Below are positions 10,702 to 19,313 of a stretch of 64,000 nucleotides of DNA, one piece after another (within the stretch, counting starts at the first letter, position 1; each line of letters opens with the position of its first letter). The stretch is from Tenacibaculum agarivorans (GTDB taxonomy: Bacteria; Bacteroidota; Bacteroidia; Flavobacteriales; Flavobacteriaceae), in contig NZ_MSMP01000005.1 of the NCBI RefSeq assembly GCF_001936575.1, positions 1-64,000 on the forward strand, read 5' to 3'. The notes under the pieces are model-generated. The model worked only from the letters and a program-made list of their open reading frames with translations, was not told where the DNA came from and ran no database searches. Position numbers and translations under genes: made by a program.

Positions 10702-12184
10702 GTATAAAAAAGCAACTTTATTACTTATACTTTTTAGTACTGTTTTACGACTTTTTTTAGGAGGGAGTTTAGAATTTGGTAATGATGAAGTGTATTATTG
10801 GCTCTATGCTAAATATCCAGATATTAGTCATTTTGATCATCCAGCTATGGTTGGTGTCTTTATTCAGTTTTTCACTGCAAACTTAGCGATTGATTCAGAA
10901 TTAGCAATACGACTAGCAGCAATTATTCCTACTACTGTAACGATGTATATAGTTTATTTGATTGGAGCTAGGTTAAAAGATACCCGAACTGGTTTCATTG
11001 CTACTTTATTATACAATATTCATATCTATGGGTTTATTATAGCGGGAACGTTTATTCTACCTGATGCACCATTAGTTTTATTCTGGTTATTAAGTTTCTA
11101 TTTATTTATTCAAGTGTTACCAGAAACGCCTGAAAAAAAGCTATATATGAAATTATTATTAGCCTTTTTCTTTGCAGGTTGTGCTGTATATTCTAAATAT
11201 CAGGCAGTATATTTATTGTTTGGAGTAGGTTTATATGTGATCTTTTATAATAGAAAATGGTTAAAGAAACCTATGTTTTATTTAGGATTTATTTTTCCTT
11301 TATTAGCTGTAGGAGTTATTTTTTATTGGAATTATTTAAATGATTTTATCAGTTACAAATTTCATGGTAATCGAGTATCTTTTTTTAGTTTTAAGTTCAA
11401 TAAAAATTCTTTTTTAAGAGAAATAGTAGGACAGTTTCTGTATAACAATCCATACATTGTAGTGATGTTAATTTTATTATTTGTTGCTGTAAGAAAAAGG
11501 AAATTCATACTAGAAAAAAATTATATACCTCTATTTGTTTTCTGTAGTTTACCTTTAATCTTTACTACCATTTACTTGTCTATTTCTAGAAATACTTTAC
11601 CTCACTGGTCTGGAATTTCTTATTTAACATTATTACCATTATTAGCTGTATATCTTTCTAAAAGAGAAAAAATAACTAAGGGATTACTCATAGGAGTATC
11701 GGGATTTGCTATCTTATTATTGTTTGCTAGTTTTAGTATTAATACAGGACTATTCTTACCAGAGAATAGCTCAAATACAAAGGAACAATTGGGGAGAAAA
11801 GATGCATTAATGGATTTATACGGATGGAAGCAAGCTTCTAAAAAAATTACTAAAACATTAGAGGAAAAGAAATTGACGAGTTTACCTATAATTTCTAACC
11901 GTTGGTATCCTGCAGCTCATATCGATTATTATATTGCGAGACCTAATCAAATGAAAGTTTATGGAGTAGGAGGGTTGAATGACATTCATAAATATTATTG
12001 GATCAATAAAAATAATCCTGAGCTTGGAGATCAAGTTTTATATATCACGGATAGTAGAAATTTTAAGCATCCTAACGATTTATACGCTGAGAATTATACT
12101 TCTATTAAAGAGATAGAAGTTATACCTATTGAAAGAGGTAATAAGCTTGTGAAATATGTATTTTTATATCAGTTACAAAAGTGA
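10694..12184 (+). CDS. ArnT/PMT-like membrane glycosyltransferase (GT39-type)
   Basis: The 496-residue polytopic protein has an acidic D31-E32 pair (GNDEVYYWLYAKYPD) in the first periplasmic loop, the usual catalytic site of GT-C enzymes that use polyprenyl-phosphate sugars. It is followed by HFDHPAMVG, about ten membrane helices, and a soluble C-terminal part (from about residue 360). The start at 10694 overlaps the PAP2 stop as ATGAATAG; an ATG 18 bases upstream is less likely. It probably transfers a sugar from a lipid carrier to a lipid or protein outside the membrane. The acceptor is unknown. Confidence 0.85.
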   Translation: MNRYKKATLLLILFSTVLRLFLGGSLEFGNDEVYYWLYAKYPDISHFDHPAMVGVFIQFFTANLAIDSELAIRLAAIIPTTVTMYIVYLIGARLKDTRTGFIATLLYNIHIYGFIIAGTFILPDAPLVLFWLLSFYLFIQVLPETPEKKLYMKLLLAFFFAGCAVYSKYQAVYLLFGVGLYVIFYNRKWLKKPMFYLGFIFPLLAVGVIFYWNYLNDFISYKFHGNRVSFFSFKFNKNSFLREIVGQFLYNNPYIVVMLILLFVAVRKRKFILEKNYIPLFVFCSLPLIFTTIYLSISRNTLPHWSGISYLTLLPLLAVYLSKREKITKGLLIGVSGFAILLLFASFSINTGLFLPENSSNTKEQLGRKDALMDLYGWKQASKKITKTLEEKKLTSLPIISNRWYPAAHIDYYIARPNQMKVYGVGGLNDIHKYYWINKNNPELGDQVLYITDSRNFKHPNDLYAENYTSIKEIEVIPIERGNKLVKYVFLYQLQK

Positions 12185-12240
12185 TTATTGTCTAAATTGT
12201 ATCTGTACATAGAAATGGTAAAAGGAAAATTATTTTTAGA

Positions 12241-12918
12241 TTATTCGTCTAATAAATCTGGTCTAATTTCTTTAGTACGTTCATAGGCTTTTTCAGAACG
12301 CCATTCTTCAATTTTAGGAAAATTACCTGATAATAAAATTTCGGGTACTTTCATACCTTCATACTCTGACGGACGTGTGTATACAGGTGGAGATAGTAAA
12401 TTGTCTTGAAAAGAATCGGTTAAGGCAGAGGTTTCATCTCCTAAAACCCCAGGGATTAAACGAATCACAGCATCACATAAAACAGCAGCCGCCAATTCAC
12501 CACCAGTTAATACATAATCCCCAATAGAAATTTCCTTTGTGATATATTTATCTCTTACGCGTTGGTCTACACCTTTATAATGTCCAGTAAGAATTATAAT
12601 ATTTTCTTTTAAAGAAAGATGATTTGCAGTAGCTTGATTTAAAGTTGGTGCATCTGGTGTCATATAAATGATTTCATCATAATCACGTTCCGTTAATAAA
12701 CCTTCAATACATTCGGCAATAGGACCTATCATTAATACCATTCCAGCCCCACCACCAAATTGATAATCATCAACCTGGCGATAATTTCCAATGCCAAATT
12801 CTCTCAAATTATGAAAATGTACTTCAGCTAATCCTTTATCTATAGCTCTTTTCATCATAGAGTTTTGAAAAGGACTTTTAATTAAATCGGGTTCAACAGT
12901 AATAATATCTACGCGCAT
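12241..12918 (-). CDS. trmD: tRNA (guanine37-N1)-methyltransferase
   Basis: The 225-residue SPOUT-fold enzyme methylates N1 of G37 next to the anticodon, using SAM, and prevents frameshifting. Signature blocks are [38 protein letters not shown], and the trefoil-knot SAM site [14 protein letters not shown]. The start MRVDII at 12918 is chosen over the longer in-frame ATG at 12954 because that ATG lies upstream of a good promoter. The final LL-PPVYTRP..YEG block is also intact. Confidence 0.95.
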   Translation of the reverse strand: MRVDIITVEPDLIKSPFQNSMMKRAIDKGLAEVHFHNLREFGIGNYRQVDDYQFGGGAGMVLMIGPIAECIEGLLTERDYDEIIYMTPDAPTLNQATANHLSLKENIIILTGHYKGVDQRVRDKYITKEISIGDYVLTGGELAAAVLCDAVIRLIPGVLGDETSALTDSFQDNLLSPPVYTRPSEYEGMKVPEILLSGNFPKIEEWRSEKAYERTKEIRPDLLDE

Positions 12919-12922
12919 GTTG

Positions 12923-12954
12923 CAAAAGTAGGATTTTAAACAAGAAGTAGTCAA
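12923..12954 (-). promoter_or_regulatory. trmD promoter: TTG - 21 bp - TACTTTTG
   Basis: Reading the minus strand, TTG (12954-12952) and TACTTTTG (12930-12923) are separated by exactly 21 bases, fitting the Bacteroidota sigma-ABfr pattern. The -7 box ends only 4 bases before the ATG at 12918, so transcription would start at or next to the start codon and give a leaderless or nearly leaderless mRNA. Confidence 0.65.
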
Positions 12955-12981
12955 CTAAGTTTGTTTATATTTATTGTTATT

Positions 12982-13149
12982 ATGAAAACAATTTTAGATT
13001 ACCTGTTCGATTTAGTTGAAAAAATCTTTTCTTATATGGGAAGATTTGCTGATACTTTTAAGTTTTTTTTCATAGGTGTATTTGCTATTTATTTTACGTT
13101 TTGGTCCCTTAAAGTAATTTTTACTTTACTGTTTAAGGTTTTTCAATAG
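12982..13149 (+). CDS. Small membrane protein of unknown function
   Basis: This is a 55-residue protein starting MKTILDYLFD, with one strongly hydrophobic helix (about residues 26-50: FFFIGVFAIYFTFWSLKVIF). An upstream in-frame TTG at 12961 would add seven residues but gives a poorer start. It lies divergent from trmD. I do not recognise a family, and coding status rests on the clean hydrophobic pattern. Confidence 0.5.
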   Translation: MKTILDYLFDLVEKIFSYMGRFADTFKFFFIGVFAIYFTFWSLKVIFTLLFKVFQ

Positions 13150-13168
13150 TCACTTTTTTAAAAAATAA

Positions 13169-13196
13169 AACCTCCATATCTAAAGATATAGAGGTT
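13169..13196 (-). terminator. Hairpin terminator after the duplicated-domain gene
   Basis: AACCTCCATATCT is paired with AGATATAGAGGTT (one mismatch, 13-bp arms, tip opens). The minus strand downstream is T-rich (TTTTATTTTTT), so it mainly serves the leftward operon ending at 13221. It sits between two convergent genes. Confidence 0.75.
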
Positions 13197-13220
13197 GTAA
13201 ATTATGTATATAAATAGTAT

Positions 13221-14495
13221 TTAATATCCTTTAACTTCTCCCATACTTAGTTCTCCGTTTTTACCAAATCTATGCATTTTAGGTAATAAGGTTCCGCTTT
13301 CTGTAGTAATCCAATCTTCCCAAGTTGATGGAACACCTTCCATTTTCATACTTGGTACATACATTCTATAACTATTGGGGATGTAATTCTCATCTAAAAT
13401 CCATAGGTAAGAATCACCCGGAGTTGTTCCTCCAGTAGTATATTTTACTAATAATGCTTCTTTGCTATCGATCTCTTTTATGCTACGGATAATACCTGGT
13501 TCGAAAAGTTTGTGTGGAGCTACTAACCAAAAACTATCATTATTGAAATAATCTTCAGCTTTTTTGATAATTGATTTATCTTTAGAATCTGATGGCTTTT
13601 CATTGAAGTAAATGGTACTTTTTTCTAAATCATTTGGATGTAAAACTACCTTAGTTGTATCCCAACTTACTTCAACAATGTGATCTTTTTTATTCCATTT
13701 ATAAACTCTTCGTCCACCAAAACTCCACTCTAGAGTATTTGTTTTTTTATAAGCCTCATGATTAATAGCTGTTAAAATTTTATGTGCTAAACCGTCTGAT
13801 TTTGGATTCACAGCTGTTGGATTTCCCATGCTAATATCATAATTAAGTATATCAAGCTTATGTTTAGTTGGAAGTTGAATTCCAGCCTCAGTCTCTTTCC
13901 AATCGCTCCAAGAAGCACCAATTCCTCCAATAGGAATAATTTTTGTCCACATTTTATAAGCTACAGGAAAAGCTTCATCATTTAAAATCCATAAATAAGA
14001 ATCACCTGGAGTAGAACCACCAGAGGTGTATGTTACTAAAAGAGCGTCTTTATCATTGTGTTTTACAATTCTTCTTTCAACACCTTCGTCAAAAACTTTA
14101 TGAGGTGCAATTAGCCAAAAACTATCGTTATTGAATAGAGCTTCAGCTTTTTTAATTAATTCAGGATTTTCTGTTTTGTTTCCATCGATAAATACTTCAC
14201 TTAATGATGGAGATTTAGTGTTGAGAATTACTTTATTATTTCCCCAAGAAACTTCAACTTTATGTTCATGCTTAAACCATTTGTACGAATTTCTACCCGC
14301 AAAAGACCATGTTAAAACTTCTGCATTATCATAGGCTTCATGATGTAAAGCTGATAACATTTTTTGAGCTAAATCATCAGCTTCTTTACCTTGTTTTCCG
14401 CTAGGTAAAGCCTCATTATATCTTAAAAATAAAAATGCAAATACTCCAATAATTGCTAATAGGAGTATTCCTATCACTTTTAAAAATTTTTTCAT
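13221..14495 (-). CDS. Membrane-anchored protein with two tandem copies of one domain
   Basis: The 424-residue protein has an N-terminal membrane anchor (residues 5-25) and then two homologous halves of about 190 residues. Matching blocks are NHEAYKKTNTLEWSFGGRR versus HHEAYDNAEVLTWSFAGRN, NNDSFWLVAPHKLFEPG versus NNDSFWLIAPHKVFDEG, and TTGGTTPGDSYLWILDE versus TSGGSTPGDSYLWILND. This is a clear internal duplication. The pattern recalls LolA-like or outer-membrane-lipoprotein-sorting folds, but I cannot name the family. It is the last gene of the leftward operon and begins 3 bases after the ATP-grasp gene. Confidence 0.8.
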   Translation of the reverse strand: MKKFLKVIGILLLAIIGVFAFLFLRYNEALPSGKQGKEADDLAQKMLSALHHEAYDNAEVLTWSFAGRNSYKWFKHEHKVEVSWGNNKVILNTKSPSLSEVFIDGNKTENPELIKKAEALFNNDSFWLIAPHKVFDEGVERRIVKHNDKDALLVTYTSGGSTPGDSYLWILNDEAFPVAYKMWTKIIPIGGIGASWSDWKETEAGIQLPTKHKLDILNYDISMGNPTAVNPKSDGLAHKILTAINHEAYKKTNTLEWSFGGRRVYKWNKKDHIVEVSWDTTKVVLHPNDLEKSTIYFNEKPSDSKDKSIIKKAEDYFNNDSFWLVAPHKLFEPGIIRSIKEIDSKEALLVKYTTGGTTPGDSYLWILDENYIPNSYRMYVPSMKMEGVPSTWEDWITTESGTLLPKMHRFGKNGELSMGEVKGY

Positions 14496-14498
14496 GTG

Positions 14499-15398
14499 TT
14501 ACTTGATTAATTGTTTAATACCTTTTGAAAGTTTAGTTGCTGCCTTATCATGATTTCTAAACCATAATTCTGGTTCAATCAATTCTAATTCAGCGATGGC
14601 TAATTTATCATTATTATCTGTAAAAATATCAACTCTAGCATACATAGGTAATTCTTTACATGCTTTAACAGCTGTTTCTGCAAATTCAATTTCTTGCTTA
14701 GTAGGGGAATAGTTGTATACGCTACCTCCAAAGTCATCTTGAACTCTAAAATCACCAGGTTTAGCAATTTTTAGAACTGCATGTGTATATTTTCCATTGA
14801 TTATGATTAATGAAATTTCTCCTTGTTCAACAATATTATGCTGGAAAGGTTGAATGATAAATGCTTCTTTGGAAATTAACTCTTGAAATAAGCTTTCATA
14901 TTCATCTAGATTATCTGTATTGATTTTATAAGTATGTCTTGCAGCTCCTGAAATACAGGGTTTTATTATAAAATCTTTTAACTGATATGTATTCGTAATT
15001 TCTTTAAGTGTACTATTATCTCCTTTTTCAATAAAGTATGATTCGCAAATATGTACTCCCTTTTTCTGTAAATCTAAAAGGTAGTGTTTATCTAAATTCC
15101 ATCGAATGATGGCTTCAGAGTTGATTAATGTTGTTTGCTGACTAACTTTTTGTAACCAAACAGAAAACTCATCAAATCTATCAAAATAATCCCAAGTAGT
15201 TCTGAATAGTATATATTTTGTGGATGTCCAATCAAAATTTGGATTATCCCAAGACAAACGAGTAACTTTTAATCCATCACTTTCTAGAGCATTTTGAACA
15301 ATTTTGTCTTCGAGTAAAACATTGTTAGTGTATGCATCTATTTCTTTGGGATTTACATATCTACGCTCCGAAAGAATTGCAACATCGTATTTCTTCAT
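14499..15398 (-). CDS. ATP-grasp ligase, RimK/DcsG-like
   Basis: The 299-residue protein begins KYDVAILSERRYV and has the pattern of soluble ATP-grasp proteins related to RimK and the cycloserine enzyme DcsG: RTTWDYFDRFDEFSVWL in the N-terminal domain, FIIKPCISGAARHTYKI (ATP-binding loop), EAFIIQPFQHNIVEQGEISLI (hinge), and YARVDIFTDNN followed by AELELIEPELWF (Mg-binding acids). It should form an amide or ester bond using ATP; the substrates are unknown. It lies in a six-gene operon with a GNAT, a PNPOx-like and a DJ-1 protein. A TTTGCAACATG stretch at its start resembles the trmD start region. Confidence 0.8.
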   Translation of the reverse strand: MKKYDVAILSERRYVNPKEIDAYTNNVLLEDKIVQNALESDGLKVTRLSWDNPNFDWTSTKYILFRTTWDYFDRFDEFSVWLQKVSQQTTLINSEAIIRWNLDKHYLLDLQKKGVHICESYFIEKGDNSTLKEITNTYQLKDFIIKPCISGAARHTYKINTDNLDEYESLFQELISKEAFIIQPFQHNIVEQGEISLIIINGKYTHAVLKIAKPGDFRVQDDFGGSVYNYSPTKQEIEFAETAVKACKELPMYARVDIFTDNNDKLAIAELELIEPELWFRNHDKAATKLSKGIKQLIK

Positions 15399-15421
15399 GT
15401 TGCAAATTTCCGAAAAAGTAT

Positions 15422-16081
15422 TTATTTATATTGACTGTAATGTGATAATATATGTTTAGGAATATCTATTGTTGAAGGGTATCCTTTATCGGCAACAGGT
15501 TTTTCTAAAACTTGCTTCACAGGAATAACACCAGCCCAATATGGTAAGTCGTAATCTTCTGGTTCATCATTTACCCCTTCAGCTCTAATTTTTGCAGAAG
15601 CAGCGGTGATGGTAAATTCTACTACCATAGTACGATCTAATTCTTTTTGATGCATCGGACGTAAAGTCTGATAATGATTTGGAATCATTTGATCTACAAT
15701 ATCCTTTATGAAATTGGTTTTTTGTTCATCTTCAGTAATTTCTGTTATATCTCCAAATAATGTTACAGAACGATAATTTACAGAGTGATGTAATCCAGAA
15801 CGCGCAATAACTAAGCCATCTAAATGCATAATGTTAATTGATGTTTTTCCAGAATCAAGTATGGCTTTTAACATACGATTGGCTGTAGAACCATGTAAAT
15901 AGATTTTATCTTCTTTTCTAGCATATGCCATAGGAATACTAATTGGATAACCGTCGTAAATGTATCCAACATGACCAATAAAACCAGCGTCTATAATTTG
16001 GTTGATTACCTCTTTATCGTAATTGGCTCTTTTAGCTCCTCTTTTTAATCTGTTCAGTTTTGATTGTTCAAATTTTTCCAT
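15422..16081 (-). CDS. Pyridoxamine 5'-phosphate oxidase-like flavin-binding protein
   Basis: The 219-residue protein has the split-barrel FMN-binding fold of the PNPOx-like/NimA group. Visible blocks are GFIGHVGYIYDGYPISIPMAYA, IYLHGSTANRMLKAI, SINIMHLDGLVIARSGLHHSVNYRSV (shown in pieces here: GLVIARSGLHHS, VNYRSVTLFGD), and a C-terminal PYWAGVIPV region. Members bind FMN or heme and reduce small molecules or act on vitamin B6. The stop is one base from the start region of its neighbour. A divergent MocR/PdxR-type regulator makes a link to B6 or nitro-compound metabolism reasonable but unproven. Confidence 0.85.
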   Translation of the reverse strand: MEKFEQSKLNRLKRGAKRANYDKEVINQIIDAGFIGHVGYIYDGYPISIPMAYARKEDKIYLHGSTANRMLKAILDSGKTSINIMHLDGLVIARSGLHHSVNYRSVTLFGDITEITEDEQKTNFIKDIVDQMIPNHYQTLRPMHQKELDRTMVVEFTITAASAKIRAEGVNDEPEDYDLPYWAGVIPVKQVLEKPVADKGYPSTIDIPKHILSHYSQYK

Positions 16082-16082
16082 A

Positions 16083-16625
16083 TTATAATTTTTTAGCTAG
16101 TATTGGATTTTCGTAACCTTGTTTGTTGATTTGAAAAGATATACTGCCTACTTTTTCAAATCCATTTTTTTCATAAAAGTTAATGGCTCTAGTATTTTTT
16201 ATATATACGGTTAACCACATCATATCAAAATTCAATTCTTGGGCTTTTTTAACCGTTGTTTTAAACAATTCTAATCCCAATTTCTGTGTAATGAACTCAT
16301 CTAGAACATAAATTCGCTCTAAACGACAGCAGCTAGGATTTTCTATAAATTCTGATTCAGCATTTAAAACTAATTTTACATAACCCACAGGAAGCTTATT
16401 TCTATAAATTATAAAGTAAATATTGTTGCTGTCTTTTAGTTCTTTTTGAGTAGTTTCTATAGAAAAAGCTTTATCTAAATAAGCATTTAAATTCGTTTTA
16501 TCTTCTATATAATCTCCATGAGATTCTCTAAAAGTTACTCTACCTAATATGGCTAAAGTTTCTAAGTCTTTAGATGTACCTTGTTTGATTTCTATACAAT
16601 TAGTTTGTGTCATTGTTGCATTCAT
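16083..16625 (-). CDS. GNAT-family N-acetyltransferase
   Basis: The 180-residue acetyl-CoA-dependent transferase has the GNAT strand order: N-terminal EIKQGTSKDLETLA, central YVKLVLN, the CoA-binding motif A region CCRLERIYVLDEFITQKLGL (a relaxed Q/R-x-x-G-x loop), LNFDMMWLTVYIKN, and the common C-terminal AINFYEKNGFEKVGS. The substrate is unknown. A second possible Met lies four residues in. It is translationally coupled in the operon (gaps of 4 bases and 1 base). Confidence 0.88.
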   Translation of the reverse strand: MNATMTQTNCIEIKQGTSKDLETLAILGRVTFRESHGDYIEDKTNLNAYLDKAFSIETTQKELKDSNNIYFIIYRNKLPVGYVKLVLNAESEFIENPSCCRLERIYVLDEFITQKLGLELFKTTVKKAQELNFDMMWLTVYIKNTRAINFYEKNGFEKVGSISFQINKQGYENPILAKKL

Positions 16626-16629
16626 AATG

Positions 16630-17220
16630 CTAAGCTTCGTTAATTATGTACTCCATATATTTAGCTGTTTTTTCAACTATTTTCTTATCGTGAATTTTTT
16701 CAATAATATGGAATGATAAGTCTATACCTGCAGAAATACCACCTGAGGTAAAGGTTTTGTTATTAGATTGAACAAAACGTTTATTTTTTATAGGTGTTCC
16801 TGTAGGGACTAATTTTTCCATATCATCATAGACTTGATGATGCGTACAATATGGATTATTGTCTAGAGCTCCAATTTTTGCCAAAAATCGAGAACCAGAA
16901 CAAATACTCATAGTAATTTCAGTGTGTTTATCAGTATTTGCAATCCAATTGATAATTTGTTCATCTTTTATCGCTTGATTTGTGCCGTCTCCACCAGCTA
17001 AAATCAAAATATCAACTGTAGGACAATCGTTAAAATCATACTTTGGGTTTACAGACAATCCATTTACTGCTGTAATTGCTTCTTTAGTTTTAGAAACCGT
17101 AAAAACATCAAATAATTCAAAATTATTCAATTCAGAAGTTACTGAAAATACCTCAAAAGGACCTGCAAAATCCAGTACTTCAGCGTTGTCAAAAATAAAT
17201 ATGCCTACTGTTTTTTTCAT
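16630..17220 (-). CDS. DJ-1/PfpI-family protein
   Basis: The 196-residue class-I glutamine-amidotransferase-like protein carries the nucleophile elbow at C107 (MSICSGSRFLAKIG) and the helper acid region near D17 (LDFAGPFEVF). The His after the elbow is also present (CTHHQVYDDM). Together with the GGISAGID motif this places it in the isonitrile hydratase/AraC-linked subgroup of PfpI proteins. Its reaction cannot be told; candidates are isonitrile hydratase-like or chaperone/deglycase-type activity. It lies between DinB and GNAT in one operon. Confidence 0.85.
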   Translation of the reverse strand: MKKTVGIFIFDNAEVLDFAGPFEVFSVTSELNNFELFDVFTVSKTKEAITAVNGLSVNPKYDFNDCPTVDILILAGGDGTNQAIKDEQIINWIANTDKHTEITMSICSGSRFLAKIGALDNNPYCTHHQVYDDMEKLVPTGTPIKNKRFVQSNNKTFTSGGISAGIDLSFHIIEKIHDKKIVEKTAKYMEYIINEA

Positions 17221-17221
17221 A

Positions 17222-17740
17222 CTATAAATATCGCTCTTTAATGATGTCTATATGCCAAATATTGTGACCGGGAATAACAAAAGCAGCTGCTCTGGCAGAC
17301 ATGGGGCCTCCATTTGCATTTCCTATATATTTCAAATCTTCATTAGTTAAACTTTCTAAAAGGCTGATAGAGTGGTTTCTATTGATCATAAATTCTGTCA
17401 TTAATTTATGTGTCGTTTTTTGATTAGCGCCTGAAGGATTAATGTAAATGTTTTGATCAAATCCAGCTAAAGGAGTAGTATCTCTTCTAGCTATTCTAAA
17501 ACATCTGTGCATAAAAATACGCTCAGTATCAATTAAATGCTGGTAAATCTCTTTACAATTCCATTTATTAGGTGCATACCTATACTGAAGTTTATCTTCA
17601 GGAATACTCAAGAAGAATTCCATTACCTCACGTTTACCAATTTCAAAGTGATTAAGTAGGCTTCTATCTTCAGGTAATTTTTCTATATACCTTTTATAAT
17701 ATGGATCATATTCTGATATGTTAATAGCCAATCTATTCAT
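17222..17740 (-). CDS. DinB-family putative metal-dependent protein
   Basis: The 172-residue four-helix-bundle protein starts MNRLAINISEYDPYYKRYIE. The DinB/YfiT pattern is clear: NKWNCKEIYQHLIDTERIFMHR with the first metal-binding His, and HNIWHIDIIKERYL with two more His near the C-terminus. Such proteins bind a divalent metal and often act in thiol-dependent transfer (bacillithiol/mycothiol S-transferases) or stress defence. The start at 17740 is preferred to the upstream in-frame ATG at 17764. It heads the six-gene leftward operon, divergent from the MocR regulator. Confidence 0.85.
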   Translation of the reverse strand: MNRLAINISEYDPYYKRYIEKLPEDRSLLNHFEIGKREVMEFFLSIPEDKLQYRYAPNKWNCKEIYQHLIDTERIFMHRCFRIARRDTTPLAGFDQNIYINPSGANQKTTHKLMTEFMINRNHSISLLESLTNEDLKYIGNANGGPMSARAAAFVIPGHNIWHIDIIKERYL

Positions 17741-17822
17741 GATTATTATATAATTCTTATCCAAAAATAATATATTTATGGTCTGTTGTTTTAGTCCAGA
17801 ATTAATTTAATTAGTAGTCCAG

Positions 17823-19313
17823 ATGTTTCCGTATAAAACAAGTTTAGATATAGATAGAAAGAGTAAAGAGCCATTGTTTTTACAATTAACGAATCAATTT
17901 ATTCATTTGATAAAAGAAGGTAAAATTCCTTCAGGAACTAAATTGATTGGTACTAGAAGTTTAGCAGAATTATTACAAGTACATAGAAAAACAGTTGTAG
18001 CTTGTTATGAAGAATTAGCCATGCAAGGTTGGGTGGAAACTATACCTAAAAAGGGGACTTTTATTCCAGAAAATTTACCTCTTTTAAAATCCGAAGATTA
18101 CAGGAAAACTAAAATTTCTGAAAGTATAGAAAAAATAGGCTTTTCATTTTATAAAACAACCTTACCAGAGAAAAGAGTGGAGAGGAAGGTAGATTGGATG
18201 TATATTAATGATGGGGTTTCGGATGGAAGATTAACTCCTACAGATGATTTGGCAAAAATCTATAGAAGAATTGCTGCTAAAAAAAATAATATAGAACATT
18301 TGGGCTACATTTCTACTCAAGGAAATAAGCAATTACGAAATGTATTAGCAAATTATTTAAATGAGACTAGAGGGTTAAGTATTACAAAAGATCACATTCT
18401 GATTACTAGAGGAAGTCAGATGGGGATTTGGTTATCTTCACAATTACTTTTAAAAAAAGAAGATATTATTGTAGTTGGTGAAACTAATTATGCTTCTGCT
18501 GATATCACTTTTTTACATCAAAAGGCAAAGATTCTACGAATTCCAGTTGATGAAAATGGTATTTGTACAGTTGCATTAGAAAAAATTTGTCAATCTCAAA
18601 ATATAAAAGCTGTATATGTAACTTCTCATCATCATCATCCTACTACAGTAACATTGTCAGCTGAACGACGTATCTATCTATTAAATTTAGCTAAAACTTA
18701 TGGATTTGCTATTATAGAAGATGATTACGATTATGATTTTAATTATAATCATGCGCCAATTTTACCATTAGCAAGTCATGATGTACATAATAATGTTATT
18801 TATATTGGTTCAGTTTGCAAAACAGTCGCACCTGTTTTTAGAGTAGGGTATTTAATAGCTGATAAAGAATTTGTAAATGAGGCTTCAAAAATTAGAGGTT
18901 TTATAGATCGTCAGGGGGATGCATTACAAGAGTTGACTTTTGCCGAGTTTATTAAATCGGGAGATTTAGACCGACATATTCGCAAAGTATTAAAAGTTTA
19001 TGAGAAGAGACGAGATTTATTTTGTAATCTACTAAAAGAAGAATTGAGTGACTATTTTAGTTTTACTAAACCAAAAGGAGGAATGGCTGTTTGGTTAACT
19101 TTGAATAAAAAATATACTTGGGAACAAGTTTCTAGCGTAGCAAGAATATATAAATTAGAGATTGGAGATACTACACGTTATGATTTGGCAAAAACAAATC
19201 ATAATTCCATACGAATGGGGTTCGCAACATTTAATGAAGATGAGTTAAAAGAACTAATTAAAAGAATAAAGCTTACTATGGAAGAAGTAGTTAACCAGGA
19301 AAAATTCGCTTAA
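17823..19313 (+). CDS. MocR/PdxR-type GntR-aminotransferase transcription regulator
   Basis: The 496-residue protein joins an N-terminal GntR winged helix (TRSLAELLQVHRKTVVACY at about residues 48-66) to a fold-type I aminotransferase domain. The PLP lysine is about K333 within GSVCKTVAPVFRVGYL, and the PLP-ring Asp lies in EDDYDYDFNY. Members sense PLP or amino acids; PdxR regulates vitamin B6 genes. It is divergent from the DinB operon with only 82 bases between the starts. That operon includes a PNPOx-like protein, so it is the likely target. The 3' end overlaps the RluA gene tail to tail by 23 bases. Confidence 0.9.
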   Translation: MFPYKTSLDIDRKSKEPLFLQLTNQFIHLIKEGKIPSGTKLIGTRSLAELLQVHRKTVVACYEELAMQGWVETIPKKGTFIPENLPLLKSEDYRKTKISESIEKIGFSFYKTTLPEKRVERKVDWMYINDGVSDGRLTPTDDLAKIYRRIAAKKNNIEHLGYISTQGNKQLRNVLANYLNETRGLSITKDHILITRGSQMGIWLSSQLLLKKEDIIVVGETNYASADITFLHQKAKILRIPVDENGICTVALEKICQSQNIKAVYVTSHHHHPTTVTLSAERRIYLLNLAKTYGFAIIEDDYDYDFNYNHAPILPLASHDVHNNVIYIGSVCKTVAPVFRVGYLIADKEFVNEASKIRGFIDRQGDALQELTFAEFIKSGDLDRHIRKVLKVYEKRRDLFCNLLKEELSDYFSFTKPKGGMAVWLTLNKKYTWEQVSSVARIYKLEIGDTTRYDLAKTNHNSIRMGFATFNEDELKELIKRIKLTMEEVVNQEKFA

